DNA of 64,000 nucleotides from Nepenthes gracilis. Taxonomy: Eukaryota > Streptophyta > Magnoliopsida > Caryophyllales > Nepenthaceae. The notes under the pieces were generated by a model, which did no database searches, was not told where the DNA came from, and worked only from the letters and a program-made list of their open reading frames with translations. Shown here in pieces: positions 37,568-64,000 of this stretch. A program made the translations under genes and the position numbers. Position 1 is the first letter of the stretch. Every line of letters starts with the position of its first letter. Where the stretch lies: positions 5,616,627 to 5,680,626 of the forward strand of contig BSYO01000035.1 in NCBI GenBank assembly GCA_033239525.1, given 5' to 3'.

Positions 37568-38620
37568 TGTAAAAAGCTTATATTCAAAATGTTCCCTAAT
37601 TAAATATGATTACTTGTTAGTGTAACTTTTCACATAGCAGACATTAGAGAATCAATAGGTCATTCATGATTAAGCTTTTTGATTATTTTATAAAGATTCA
37701 TCAATTAAATCAAATCCAATAAAGTTGGGATCGTGTTCTTCTTTAGCACGTAAATAATTCAATTAGTAGTTATTTTTATATTCATTTGATGAATTAATTT
37801 AATTAATTAATAGAGTTAATTATTTAAAAAAATTTCTATGTTTATTATTTTTTTATTTTTTAATACGATATTTTTTTAATAAATTTTTAGCATAAAGTTT
37901 TAAGATTATTAATTATACTAATAATATTTCAACTTTTTTTGGGAAAAAAATTAGCACATAACACTTTAATTTTATCAATTGAATGCAAAACTAAAAAAAA
38001 ATATTTAAATTCTTTTTTTTCTAAAACTTTGTTGATTTTGCACTTGATTGAGAAAATTGTTAAAAGAATAAATATAATTATAATTAAAGTATTATTATAT
38101 AATTATAAAAATATTAAATATCTGTTACATTATTAAAATAATTATTTCAAAAAATAAAAGATCATAATAACTTAAATACTTGGCCCATACTTAAAAGAGT
38201 TTTGACCTTCAAATGGCAACATCATATCACTTGGATGGTGGGCCATCTCGATTTCCTAAAATTTCATTAAAAAAAGATTTTTTAGTAAAGAATTTCAGCC
38301 TTATTTTATGGGCTTAGATTAAATTTATAATCTCGAATTTGATTCAAAAAAGTTATATATCAGATAAATATAAATATAAAATAATATAAATCAAATTCAT
38401 GATTACGACCTAATTGTAATATCTCAAACTCTTTATGCATGACCCCACCATCAAATTATCTGCAGTAGATATGTCTAAGTATGTAACAATAGAAATAAAT
38501 CTCATGGGCACGAATCAAATCGTGTTGCCTCAAGCTATCAATAGATCAGATACAGATAGATTCAAATGAATAATTAAGATACAGATATTTTTTAGTTATT
38601 TTTGTGGTAATTATAATAAT
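37568..38620. other. AT-rich intergenic stretch
   Basis: No gene or bounded repeat seen. Confidence 0.5.
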
Positions 38621-38817
38621 GTTAGATATAATCTATTTATATATTAATGACTCATATAAAAATAGATAACTTATTGAAAGTCATATCATCTTAAAACACT
38701 TTAAAAAAATATATTTGTGTTTAAATATTAGTGCATGGCCATTTGTGTTGAACAATAAGTTATCCATTTATCTACATTATTAAGAGTCAAAATAAAAATA
38801 TATAGATAAATTAGATG
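38621..38817. mobile_element. Foldback MITE-like element, about 200 bp
   Basis: Imperfect inverted arms: TAATCTATTTATATATTAAT ... AGATAACTTATTG on the left, CAATAAGTTATCC ... TATATAGATAAATTA on the right. No coding capacity. Confidence 0.5.
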
Positions 38818-39019
38818 GTATTATTATTAAAAAATATCACTAAAATGTTTTTTATTATATTTGGACAGCAAAAAGCTATCCTTATGAGTGTATTGTTAAA
38901 TTTAAACACTAATGTGCCCAACTTCCACATCATGAAATTAGAGAAAAATTAGAAGCATATAATCATTTTTGGTAAGTAATTAGATTATATAAATAAAATA
39001 AAATATACAAAAGTTAGGT

Positions 39020-39300
39020 TTTTTTCTTTGTGTCCAAGGCATAGGAAGGACTTCTTTTTACACGCTACGCTATCCTCGGTGACGATATCATCATCGGAGA
39101 TGAGCGGATGGCTGAGCATTATCGCTAGCTAATGTCGTAACCGAATGTGAAAATTTTGTTTTAGTATCGTCAGTTGGTGCTTTGGAGTTTTCTAAGCGGT
39201 TCTTTGTACGCGGGGTGACTAAGGACTTGAGTCATGTCTCCTGTCGCATGTTAAGATCCTTAGTTAGTTCCATACCTTGAGATCTATGGATGAGCTAAAC
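39020..39300 (+). pseudogene. Mitovirus-like RNA polymerase fragment (endogenous viral relic), broken
   Basis: Translation near 39066-39120 gives a short palm-domain stretch ending in a GDD catalytic triplet (39078-39086) followed by IIIGDERMAEHYR. Further on, in another frame, GALEFSKRFFVRG appears (about 39176-39214). This arrangement is that of the mitovirus RdRp, whose relatives occur as relics in plant mitochondrial and nuclear genomes. There is a stop at about 39126 and a frameshift between the two blocks. Only a small part of the polymerase is present, so it is a dead fragment. Arrival by way of mitochondrial DNA is possible. Confidence 0.65.
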
Positions 39301-39309
39301 TGTTATTTT

Positions 39310-40009
39310 CACAGCTTTTTAAGATTTTTTTTTACAGTTTTTCTTGGATTTTGCATAAAGGATTTTATAATTCTATTCATTTTTTTATTATTTTTTTATC
39401 ATTTAAATTTTCATGGGTTTTTTTTTTCCTGGGCTAACAAGGCATAACATCAATCCAAAATCATGAATGGAAGAAGCATTCGACAGAGGAAAACATGGCT
39501 TAAGCCAAAAGGAACACAAAAATGAAAGAAAATCAGCCAACCTTTCTTAGCAAGCCAAGTCAAATGCATCATCGAAACACCCCAAAATCCCGAAATAATG
39601 CTGCTCGATATGTAGTCTTGCCCTATATTATATATATGCTATATATCTGTAGTTTAATTTTTGATATTTAAATTATAATAATCATTTGAGAGATTTAATC
39701 TATCAAATTTAAATATCATTTTTTTATTTTCTTTCATTAGACAGATTTTAGGTGGTAATGGGTGCTTTATATATACATATAATTGTAAGTGAGCAATTTT
39801 ATAATCAAATACTTGTAGATGAAGAGAATAAAAACACAAAGAATGTCTCATAAAGCAGTCAAAAAGGATAATGGTCAGGTCTTTGACCTCCAAAGGTCTT
39901 TGAAAAGGAAAAGAAAATTCTCCACCCATCGTGTGAAGAAGAATCCATTAAAGAAGAATCCATGGTGTGTTGCTCTTGGTCTCTCACCAACTTCTAGATG
40001 GTAACAATG
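39310..40009. other. Intergenic stretch downstream of the viral relic
   Basis: AT-rich, with no gene I can support. A short direct duplication GAAGAATCCATTAA/GAAGAATCCATGG is at 39937-39965. Confidence 0.45.
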
Positions 40010-40777
40010 CTAGCTAGATTCATGCTTCCATCATCAATCGACATGTCAACACAAATTAAGGGCCACGATATAATCTCATCCTTAGGTTTTGGGTTCTTCA
40101 ATGGATATTATTCGATGCTTATCCTATACATATGTTGTAGTTATTTTGAAAGAATCTTTGTGTAATTATAAAATGTAACTTAGAGGTTACATGTTCAAAT
40201 TACTGAAGTAGTATTCTAATATAATATAACAGTATATATAATAGGTAAAAGATTCATGCACTGTGTCAACTCAAATTAGAGGCCGTGATTAGATTTCACC
40301 ATTGAATTTTGGATTCATTCTTACATCTATTGTGGTTAATCTTGAGGAGATTTGGTGCAACCACAAAGTGTGACTTAGAGGTTATATGTTTGAATAGTAA
40401 AAATAATATTTTAATATAATATAAAGTGAGATTGTATATCATAGTTATGAGATTCATGCTTCCATCATCTGTCTACATGTCAACTCAAATTAAAGGCCAT
40501 GACTAGGTCTTCCTAATAGGTTTTGGATTCATACTTATTGTCACGGCTCCGGATCAAAATAGGTTTTAAAAATAATCTAAAATAATTATGATTTATAAAA
40601 TTAAATTTTAAAATTAAAACCATAACTAAAACAAATCCCAAAATCTGAGTGTGACCTGATGACTAAATTAACCGTTCGACCATAACTAGAATAACAAATG
40701 ATCATAGTATCATACATTCACAAAATCTATCCAGACGCCCATCTGGACAAATAAACAATTATGACCTACTTTAAAAT

Positions 40778-42802
40778 TATAAAGTATCAGTTTTTAAAAT
40801 ATAATATTTAGAAGTAATTAAATTAATATAATCAAAACTAGATTTAAAGTATGTGAAAAATTAAATTTCGGAAAAAAATAGGAAGAAGAGAGGATCGCCC
40901 GTTGCTCGCTCAAGCAGTGCCGGGGTGCAAAATCCAATAGGCATGTACCTGCTGATCGTTCGAGCGCAAGTTAAGGCGCACATTCCAGTGGCTTTGCCCC
41001 ATAAGCATGCCTGAGGCGTACTTGAGTGCAAAATCTAATACCGGTATGCCTAATGAGCACCTAACTGGTGCTCGAACGCCAGTCTGCCTATCTAAGGCCG
41101 TGTCACTAGCTTTCTTCGTCAATTTTTGGTGAAAAAGAGAGAGTGGAGAGAGAGAGAACGCGGAGGAGAAGAGAGAGAAGAGAAGTTCAAGGCTTCCAAA
41201 TTCATTTTTGACTTAAAACTAGTTGAAAAACTTGTAAATCGGGTCGAGACAAGTGCACTCACATACTTTTTTTTTCTCTTGTTACTCTTTTAGTTCTGTT
41301 TTATTTAGGAATTTTTATTCAAATATCTGTCCAAGTTTATATTTACAAATATTCATGTGTTTAATGTGTATATATGTTGATTTTCTCTTCGATTTCAAAG
41401 ATTTGTGAAGTATTATGTTGGATTGGAAAACCCTAACCCTCGTACACAGTTTTTGTCCCATTATTTTCAGTTATATGTGGAACGTGGCTTTGAAAATCAA
41501 TTACCCTAATTTCGTGAACATTATTGCTTTAATTATTTGATATTTATTTATATATATTTTGTATATATTAATTTATATATTCTGAAAATTATGTTGAGTA
41601 CCTTGTATGGAGAAATTTATTGTCTGAAAACCCTAATGATTTGTTAAGCTCATGTTGAAAGAATTTTCTAATTGTTCCTAAACTCTATGTCTATTTATAT
41701 ATATATTTAAAATCATATGAAGACTATAATAAGAAAAATGTGTTTATGATATGAAAAATATTATGAAAAGTATAAAAAGAGACCTTCATAATTTGTTATG
41801 ATTGATGAATTATTCTCTAGAGAGTGAGAACTAAATGATAAGAATTAAGTATGAAGATTTTATTAAGAATAAGTAAATAAGAAATTGGACCAAGGATTTA
41901 TATTTTAGATGGTGACATTTTTTAATATATCTTAGGATATTATAGCGATAAATTGAGGAATTGTCCCTAGGTCACGAGAAAATGTGGCTAAGAAGAACTA
42001 TGGCCTAGTATATCCAGGATTAAAGGCATACCGTCTATCATGGGATGTTAAATTCGAAGTATATGGGTAGGTATCATATTGTGTGGAATAATATAATCAT
42101 TTTCTCGATTGGTCTGTTCTATTAGTTGGTAAGACCTATTAACCCTGATCCATAAATATGAACAAATTTCTACACGTTTTAGAAGTTAAATGAATCAAAT
42201 AAAATGTGAAAAGAAAAATGTGTTTTGAAAATGTATTTAATCATGGTTTCTTGCTTATATATATGTATCATGACTCTATTCCGTTCTTTCGATTTATTTT
42301 AAGTATGTTGCATTGTTCATATTATTATTTGTACCTTACTGAATATTCGGTTTACTCCTTACTGTTTTTCTTACCTTCAAATGAGTACAAACTGATACCT
42401 AATGAGGAGGATTAGAGGTTGAAGATGACTATGCTTGGAGGATGATGATTTTGTGGATTTGTGTATATGTAGGATGAAAATGTTAATGTATTTTGATTAT
42501 TTTAATAATACTCTGATGAATTTAGTTTTCGCTGTATATCGATAATATTATATGCTTTCGCAAGTTATTATGATTTATTTTTGGTATCTAATGGTATCTC
42601 TATATCCTACGTTGTATCCGAAGATATAACGTTGAAGCTATAAATTTATTGTGACAATTTTTAGATCCTGTGGTTGCTTGGTTGATATATTGTAAGCTGA
42701 AATTTTTTATCAATGGATTTTAGATAATTTGTATTTAGTATTGATGGACATTATGCACATGTGGTCTTTAGTTTGGCCATATTTTGTAGGTGGTCTGTCA
42801 CA
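40778..42802 (+). mobile_element. Solo LTR, 2-kb family (copy E), nested inside copy F
   Basis: Perfect AAAAT duplication (40773-40777 and 42803-42807). It starts TATAAAGTATCAG (drifted from TGTAAT) and ends GGTCTGTCACA, 2025 bp. GC-rich patch 40890-41110, GA-rich leader 41135-41185. Opposite orientation to its host. Confidence 0.88.
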
Positions 42803-43910
42803 AAAATATCATACAGAAAAGTAACAACTCACAGTACAAATAAAATCATCGATCCATAATAAATCAAATGCCACAAATATCCAAATAATTGAATAATTCA
42901 AATACTATTTCTTTAACGATATAATATACTATCATTATCCTAACTACCACCCCAAACAATACCAAAAATACATTGAATACAAATACAATCTAAATATAGG
43001 GATGATACTCACCAAATATAAGTGAGACTTCAATCAAATTCACATTCAAACTCTCTGTCATTTATCTGAAACCTAATAATCTAAAGAGATAAGCAGTAAT
43101 GAAAACTTGAGTCAAATGTTAAATAAGTATCTATGTATAATATATATAATAAATTGACTCATCCATAAACAAAACGAAGAGAATTAAAACGTATACGAAA
43201 ACTCATAAAAAGCCAAAATCTAAATGTCCGATGAATCAAACCAACAAAAATTCAAATATGGTCTCGTACTCGAAAGTATAATCCGGATAATCCGAAATAA
43301 AATCATAATTTTCAAATGTACGAAACTAATCGAACTCTAATTGTGGGCAAAATTTACAAATCTCAATCAAAATCTCAAATACAAGTTATTACAGATAAAA
43401 CATTTTAAAAATCTAAAATATATACAAATCAGATAATCAAAAATCAAAAGACTAATTTGAGGAAGAATCACTTCTACTCTTTATAATATTAGGCCATATC
43501 GCTACTATTTCGACCCGTAGGTAAATTCATCTATATACTCTCTCCTACAGACGGGAATAAAACCACTATCTTTTGTCACTCATAGAATTGATGTACTCTT
43601 CAAATCTATCTGATATATTATGGGGTCTAAATATAGTAGTTTCGTTTAATTTTTTATGACGGTTCTCATAAAAATACAAATTAGGAGGAATTTCTATATT
43701 ACAAGTCTAAATTTTTTTTCTATTTGAGGAAAAGGTTAAAACTTTTACCGGAAAAGATCAAATCATAAAATTTTATCATCGAAAAAGGTAACACATTGAA
43801 TCGATTATACAAAATAGAGCCTCTACCCAATGCACAATGCATGGATACTACATGTATAATCTATATGTAAGTTATTATTATTATTATTTTTTACAAACAA
43901 ACTCATATAT

Positions 43911-44971
43911 TGAAAAAGCACGTTTTGTGCTAACGTGAACAATCAAGTTTTGACTCCGAAAAATATAGCGGAAGTAAAAATAAATAAATATCCAATACAC
44001 GTAAAGGATATTTAATTCTAGATGCTAACGAGATAACAAGCATGCATGATATAAAAAATTATGAACAATAAAGATAAAGATGCGATTTTTGGTGACGAAG
44101 TGAAAACTCGATACCCACGGTAATCGAGAAAAACACTCCGGGCTTCAACGGTCAGGGAAGAATTGCACTATGAAAATCAACTTACAGACCGGGTGGTAAC
44201 GACGCGCTAACCTAGCCGACTTACTCCCGTCACGTGATCCCTACCAAAGAACTCTTTGGATTTGCCCGCGGCAATGGAACCGGACACCTTTCGGTCTTCA
44301 TGCCAATCTTCCCTCTCGTGTCACTTGAATTGCCAACCACAATCGGATCTTCTTCTTTAACACACCGACGTCTCCAACAAAGGTAGAAGGATGGAAGAGT
44401 TTAAATAGTAAAGAGAAACGAAGAGAAAAACCGTTAGAACATGAGGCACAATGTTGTAGAGCGTAGTAGGTTCAGTTTTCTCAAATGGAGCAAGATGAAA
44501 AGGAAGAAGAAGGCTTTTCTCTCAAGTAGAATAGCTCCAATACTCTCAAAAGAGGCTCTGGACGCCTTAGGGTTTCAAAAACATAAGGTATCTATTTATA
44601 GAGGGTGCAAAAACACGTTCAAAATTTTTGCTCGTTGCACCGACGCTCGAGCGGGGATCGAGCGCGCGGCGGGCGGCTGTAGGGTTTCGTGAGAAACCCT
44701 GCGGGTGCTCTAGCGGCCAGAAGGCTTGCAGCGAGCGGGCATCCTACTGGATTTTCGGCTAGAGCAGATCTCGAGCGCCTGGCGAGTCGGGGACCTTCTG
44801 GATTTTAGGCTCGAGCGGGTATCGAGCGAGTGGCGAGCGGGAAGGCTTTGGACGGGCTCAAGCGACTGAAGGGCGGACAGAACGGACTTTAAACCGACAA
44901 CCCACAACCCGATATTGATACAATAATACATATGGTCACGAAATATGCCAATAAGACAAATGTCTCTAACA
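43911..44971 (-). mobile_element. Solo LTR of a second family (1061 bp), nested inside copy F
   Basis: Minus-strand start TGTTAGAGACATTTG, end GTGCTTTTTCA, flanked by TATAT on both sides (43906-43910 and 44972-44976). A minus-strand TATAAATA box is at 44600-44593, with a GC-rich patch of CTCGAGCG repeats upstream (44640-44890). Removing it restores the host LTR, which matches copy A around 17345-17400. The TGTTAGAGAC start is copia-like. Confidence 0.85.
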
Positions 44972-45648
44972 TATATAAATATAGTTATTCAAAATATTTA
45001 CCAATTTTTTTATGAAATAAATAAAATTTTTAAATATTTACCAAAATTGAAGCAAAACTCTAAAATAATCAGTAAAAATAATATGCAAGCATGAGAGAGT
45101 TGAATAGGATAAGTAAAATAATATTAATATATATTAAATCCACCAAATATAAGCAAAAGTAATCAAAAAAGTAAACAAAACAAGAATACAGCATAAGGGT
45201 ACTTACCTCAACATCTAATTTTACAAATTTGATAAAAAAGATATTTTGAAATACTTTTTCTCCTCTTTCTTTCTTCCTCCTTCTCTTTCTCTTTCCTTCC
45301 CTTCTCTTCCCACACAAAATGACCAAAACAATGCACTTGTACTGCTCAGATGCTCATTAGACGCTGTGCCTGACTCCATCTACGCACGAGCGTTGACTCA
45401 GGCGCCCCTCAAATGTACCTATTATGGATTTTATGTTCAAGTGCCACCTCAAATACTTCTCAGGTACTCCCTAATTTGAAAATTACGTATGAGTGTATAT
45501 TGAACGTGCTTTAGGTGTCAAAACTGTTTCCTCGTTTTGAATATTCTTTAAATATACATTACACAATTATTTTTAATATATTTAATTTAACCAAAAATAA
45601 ATTAATAATATCAAATTAGATCAGACAAAAATTGAGTATTACACTTAT

Positions 45649-45834
45649 AAACTCCTAAATAATATAAAGTACTATAGTGTAAAATAAACCTAAGTATTCT
45701 AGATAGTGAGATGCTGGATTTATGCTTTCATCGTCGGTCCCAATGTCAACTCAAACTAAAGGCTATCATTAGATTTCACTCTTAGGTTTCAAGTTTATCC
45801 GATGCCTCTGATTTAACATATATTCGATATATCT
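45649..45834 (+). repeat. Tandem-array sequence between two solo LTRs
   Basis: End of the third and start of the fourth unit of the 200-235-bp array. Confidence 0.75.
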
Positions 45835-47107
45835 TGTAACGTTCAGTATTTTTTATATATTTTATAATATCATTATTATAATTTTAGCTTGATTTAAAAA
45901 TAATTATATAATAAAATAATTTTAAAAAATAAATTTTAGAAATCATATTTAGCACTTGATAGGCTCCTATTGAGTACTTATGCATGTTTTGGGTAAATCA
46001 AGCAATATTAGATGTGGGCCTATACAACGTCCATATGCAGTATGGATAGATTGTTGGTATCTGAATTAGGCTTGATGCAATGCTTGTACATGGTTGAGGC
46101 AGAGTGAGGATACCTAATATACACCTATCTGATACTCGCTGCTGATTAAGCCATAAAAAGGCCTGCATGTGCTGGTTAGCCATTTCAAAGGAAAAAGGAA
46201 AAGATGAGAGTGAGGAAGAGGAAGAGAGTGTGAGGAGAAAAGAGATTTCAAAGCCTTTAGAAGTTAGATATATTAAATTAGAAGATTAATACAAGTATTC
46301 TAAACTGTCATTTAGTCTATTTTTTTATTTAAGAATTATAGGTTTTGAAAACAGTCTTTGGATATAATTTATTTTGAACTTAGGATTTTTGAGCCTTTAG
46401 CTTGGAATACTAGCGATATTTAGATAATTTTGTACTTTTAATTATTTGATATATTAATATATATATTATAAACTTATACATACGAAATTATATTTAAATA
46501 TTTGACATAGTTAGATATTTAACATATTGGATTTCAAATAAATTTTACTATCATTCATCCATTCATTTTGTTTTATTTGATATATATTTATTATATATAT
46601 AAACTGATATTTATTAAATTTTAAACTCATAATTTTATCTTAATTTCTAACCTTTTCAAATTAAAGAGTATTGAATGCTTGCAGAAATTAGATGGATAAT
46701 ACCCAAAGATTTGGTTTTATTTAAATTTGAAATTTGAATTTGTATTTGAATTGGTATTTGGGTTAGACATTCTCAAAATGGATGTATATATTTCTATTAA
46801 TTACAATCTGATTATGTTTGAAATTATTGTTTCAGTTGAATTTATTTTGATACTTTATTGTGATGGTTTGGATTCTGATTGATACTTTTCCTTATGAGTT
46901 ATATGGATTTAAACAAGTTCTAATTATTATCGTTTGGAGATCGAACAAGATTAATTCGAATAGATGATATGTCCACTATGATTTGTGATCTTTCACTATT
47001 TTGGGATTTGGGTATTTTGTTTAAATTTTTGTTCATCTAAATAAAAAAAAATTTATTCTAATTTATTTATCATTAATTATTACCTTCTTTTGGATAAAAA
47101 TGTGACA
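45835..47107 (+). mobile_element. Solo LTR, 2-kb family (copy G), internally deleted (1273 bp)
   Basis: Begins TGTAACGTTCAG and ends AAAATGTGACA, with the perfect duplication TATCT (45830-45834 and 47108-47112). It keeps the head, a CpG-poor version of the GC patch, GCCATAAAAAGGCC and the GA-rich leader, but is about 750 bp shorter than full copies. Confidence 0.9.
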
Positions 47108-47660
47108 TATCTATTATGGTTATTCTAGAGAAAAGTCTTTGTAAAAAATAAAGTACAACTTAGGGTTACAAGTTGAGTTATAGAAATGGTAATTCAATAT
47201 AATATAAAGTAAGATAATACATATTATACCTAAAGATTCTAGATGGTGAGAAGCTAGATTCATGCTTTCTCATTAGTCAACGTGTCAACTCAAATTAAAG
47301 GCCATAAAACGTAATATTATCTGATATATCTAATATATTTATTTTAAATATAAGTATTTGTGTAGCAATAAAATGTGACGTAGCTATTTTGAGTTTAAAT
47401 AGGAAAAATAAAATCTTAATATTATATAAGATAAGATCACGTACAATAAATTTTAAAATTATAGATAATAAGATGCTAGATTCGTGCTTCCACCATCAGT
47501 CCACACTTCGACTCAAGAGGCCATGATTCACTCCCTGGATTTGGGTTCATCTGACGCGCATCTGATAAATTTGTCATGATTAATTTGAAAGGAAGCCTTA
47601 ACAGATCGATAAAATTATTATTGTGCGATCTAGTGATTAAGAATTAGAGTCATAGAAATG

Positions 47661-48330
47661 ACATATTATATGCAATAAAATATCCCGACATAAATTTTAT
47701 TTGAATTATGCCTTTCAATCCCCTGCCTTCAAAATAACTCAGCAGCTTTAATAATGTGAGGAAACCTTCATTTGAATTTTGAAATTTGAGTCGGATTTGA
47801 AAAGATATCTGATTTAAATCCCCCAACCCAATTGAAATAAAATAAAATAACAATTTTCTTAAAAAATAATTTTATTTTTCAGATTTTTCAATTTTTTATA
47901 CGAAATAAAAAATTACTTTTCAAATTGTTTGGTGTTTGGCGCATCAAAGAAAAATAAGCCATTAAAATTTTTTTCTTTATCATGATGACCCATGCTCGTT
48001 ATCTTAGGATGATGGCATGGCTAGCCGGTGGTGTCACTGGCCAGCACCTCTGGTTGCCAACCTTCAGCACCGCCAACCAATGAACCAACCAAGATTGGAG
48101 ACCATAATGGCGGTTCATATGGCCTTTCCGATCTATCGACAGCAGCTGGCAGGAGATGCAGCGATGACCAACCATCCCTGGATGATTCCATGAGTAAAAT
48201 CACGCAATCACTAATGCCACCACCGCCAACTACGGCGGCCAACCACAGATACCACCACCATTTTCAGTTGCCAGTTGACCCAACAACAGTGGCCAAAACA
48301 TATTTTCTTGACTGAAAAACATCACTAGCA
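47661..48330. other. Region downstream of XPB with a GC-rich patch
   Basis: 48000-48300 is rich in GGTGG/CCACC with short ORFs on both strands, bordered by AT-rich arms with weak inverted similarity (TTTGGTGT near 47930 and its inverse near 48412). It could be a decayed non-autonomous DNA transposon carrying captured sequence. No product can be supported. Confidence 0.35.
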
Positions 48331-48584
48331 GGAAATATCATTACTTTCAGTGAACAAAAACATCCACTATCATTGATCATTTGACTGATGATACAAATTT
48401 TCTTATATACACCAAATATCGATAAAAGAAATATGAAAAATTATTTTTTTGAAAATATTTTCCATAAAAGGAAAAATTTCCGGTTCAAAATACTTTTCGT
48501 GAAACAAAGGGAAGATTTTAAGGCATCCCTTACCATAACCATAGTTTTCAGCCATCCGGCATGCCAAATGCGATCGTGCTTTGT
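48331..48584 (-). other. Likely 3' UTR of XPB
   Basis: Minus-strand sequence following the XPB stop codon. No firm polyadenylation signal assigned. Confidence 0.4.

Positions 48585-64000
<15,416 letters not shown>

Larger units (their letters stand above)
40539..45643 (-). mobile_element. Solo LTR, 2-kb family (copy F), split by two nested solo LTRs
   Basis: On the minus strand it begins TGTAATACTCAATTTTTGTC at 45643 and ends GGAGCCGTGACA at 40539. The duplication CTTAT flanks it (40534-40538 and 45644-45648). Removing the two nested LTRs with their duplications leaves about 2009 bp, the normal family length. The break at 40777/42808 rejoins sequence continuous with copy H near 61500, confirming the reconstruction. 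Confidence 0.88.
40010..47660 (+). repeat. Tandem array, about six units of 200-235 bp, interrupted by solo LTRs
   Basis: Units share GCTAGATTCATGCTTCCATC, then CATGTCAACTCAAATTAAAG, GGTTTTGGATTCAT, and a tail CTTAGAGGTTACA..AATATAATATAA. Unit starts are near 40010, 40247, 40442, 45711, 47251 and 47472. The third unit is split by the insertion 40539-45643 and the fourth by 45835-47107, so the array predates both. The unit has no ORF of note and its origin is unknown. Confidence 0.8.

Noticed and set aside
41430..41450. AAACCCTAACCC telomere-like motif
   Set aside because: One and a half repeats only; more likely a chance telobox within an LTR than an interstitial telomere.
40539..42802. A single separate element with TGTCACGG...CTGTCACA ends
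   Set aside because: The first 239 bp are the 3' end of the minus-strand copy F, and the target duplications CTTAT and AAAAT show two nested insertions instead.
48021..48315. ORFs of 73 and 95 residues in the GC-rich patch
   Set aside because: Open on both strands because of composition; no domain and no supported splice context.

Overview
This is AT-rich nuclear DNA of a flowering plant, almost certainly a eudicot. Genes are few and split by introns, and most of the sequence is long terminal repeat (LTR) retrotransposon debris, solo LTRs, foldback miniature elements and microsatellites. No rRNA, tRNA, CRISPR or bacterial-type feature was seen.

Three host genes can be assembled exon by exon. 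(1) A PLAC8-family cysteine-rich membrane protein gene on the minus strand (start codon 1894-1896; exons 1797-1896, 1670-1691 and 360-416; the rest lies off the left edge). It includes a 22-nt microexon. (2) A CCT-domain nuclear protein gene on the plus strand (27648-31554, four exons, about 310 residues). The CCT domain is split by a 1.6-kb intron. (3) The 3' half of the XPB/ERCC3 DNA helicase gene (TFIIH) on the minus strand (ten exons from beyond 64000 down to the stop at 48585-48587). It is intact in frame although its last intron holds a whole 5.5-kb retrotransposon and an upstream intron holds a 1.9-kb solo LTR. As I recall, the same three families are neighbours on Arabidopsis chromosome 5 near At5g41370-At5g41390, so this looks like a conserved gene block stretched by transposons.

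Layout. 1-2100: PLAC8 gene and its leader. 2120-14500: a decayed foldback element apparently split by a roughly 12-kb Tat-lineage Ty3/gypsy element (LTRs 2225-3120 and 13453-14374, gag-pol, a 42-bp tandem array, an antisense ORF region). 15331-16352: a related solo LTR with target duplication ATAAT. 16681-26192: several copies of a roughly 2-kb LTR family, one flanking a gag remnant, one carrying a nested 666-bp solo LTR. 27100-32000: CCT gene. 32000-39000: AT-rich intergenic DNA with foldback elements and an ATT microsatellite. About 39020-39300: a broken mitovirus-like polymerase fragment. 40010-47660: an array of about 200-235-bp tandem units interrupted by solo LTRs nested three layers deep. 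48585-64000: XPB with its intronic retroelements.

The genes do not form a pathway. XPB is a housekeeping transcription and repair helicase, the CCT protein a likely transcriptional regulator, and the PLAC8 protein probably a membrane protein. The history is told by nested insertions, and target-site duplications mark the borders of most of them.
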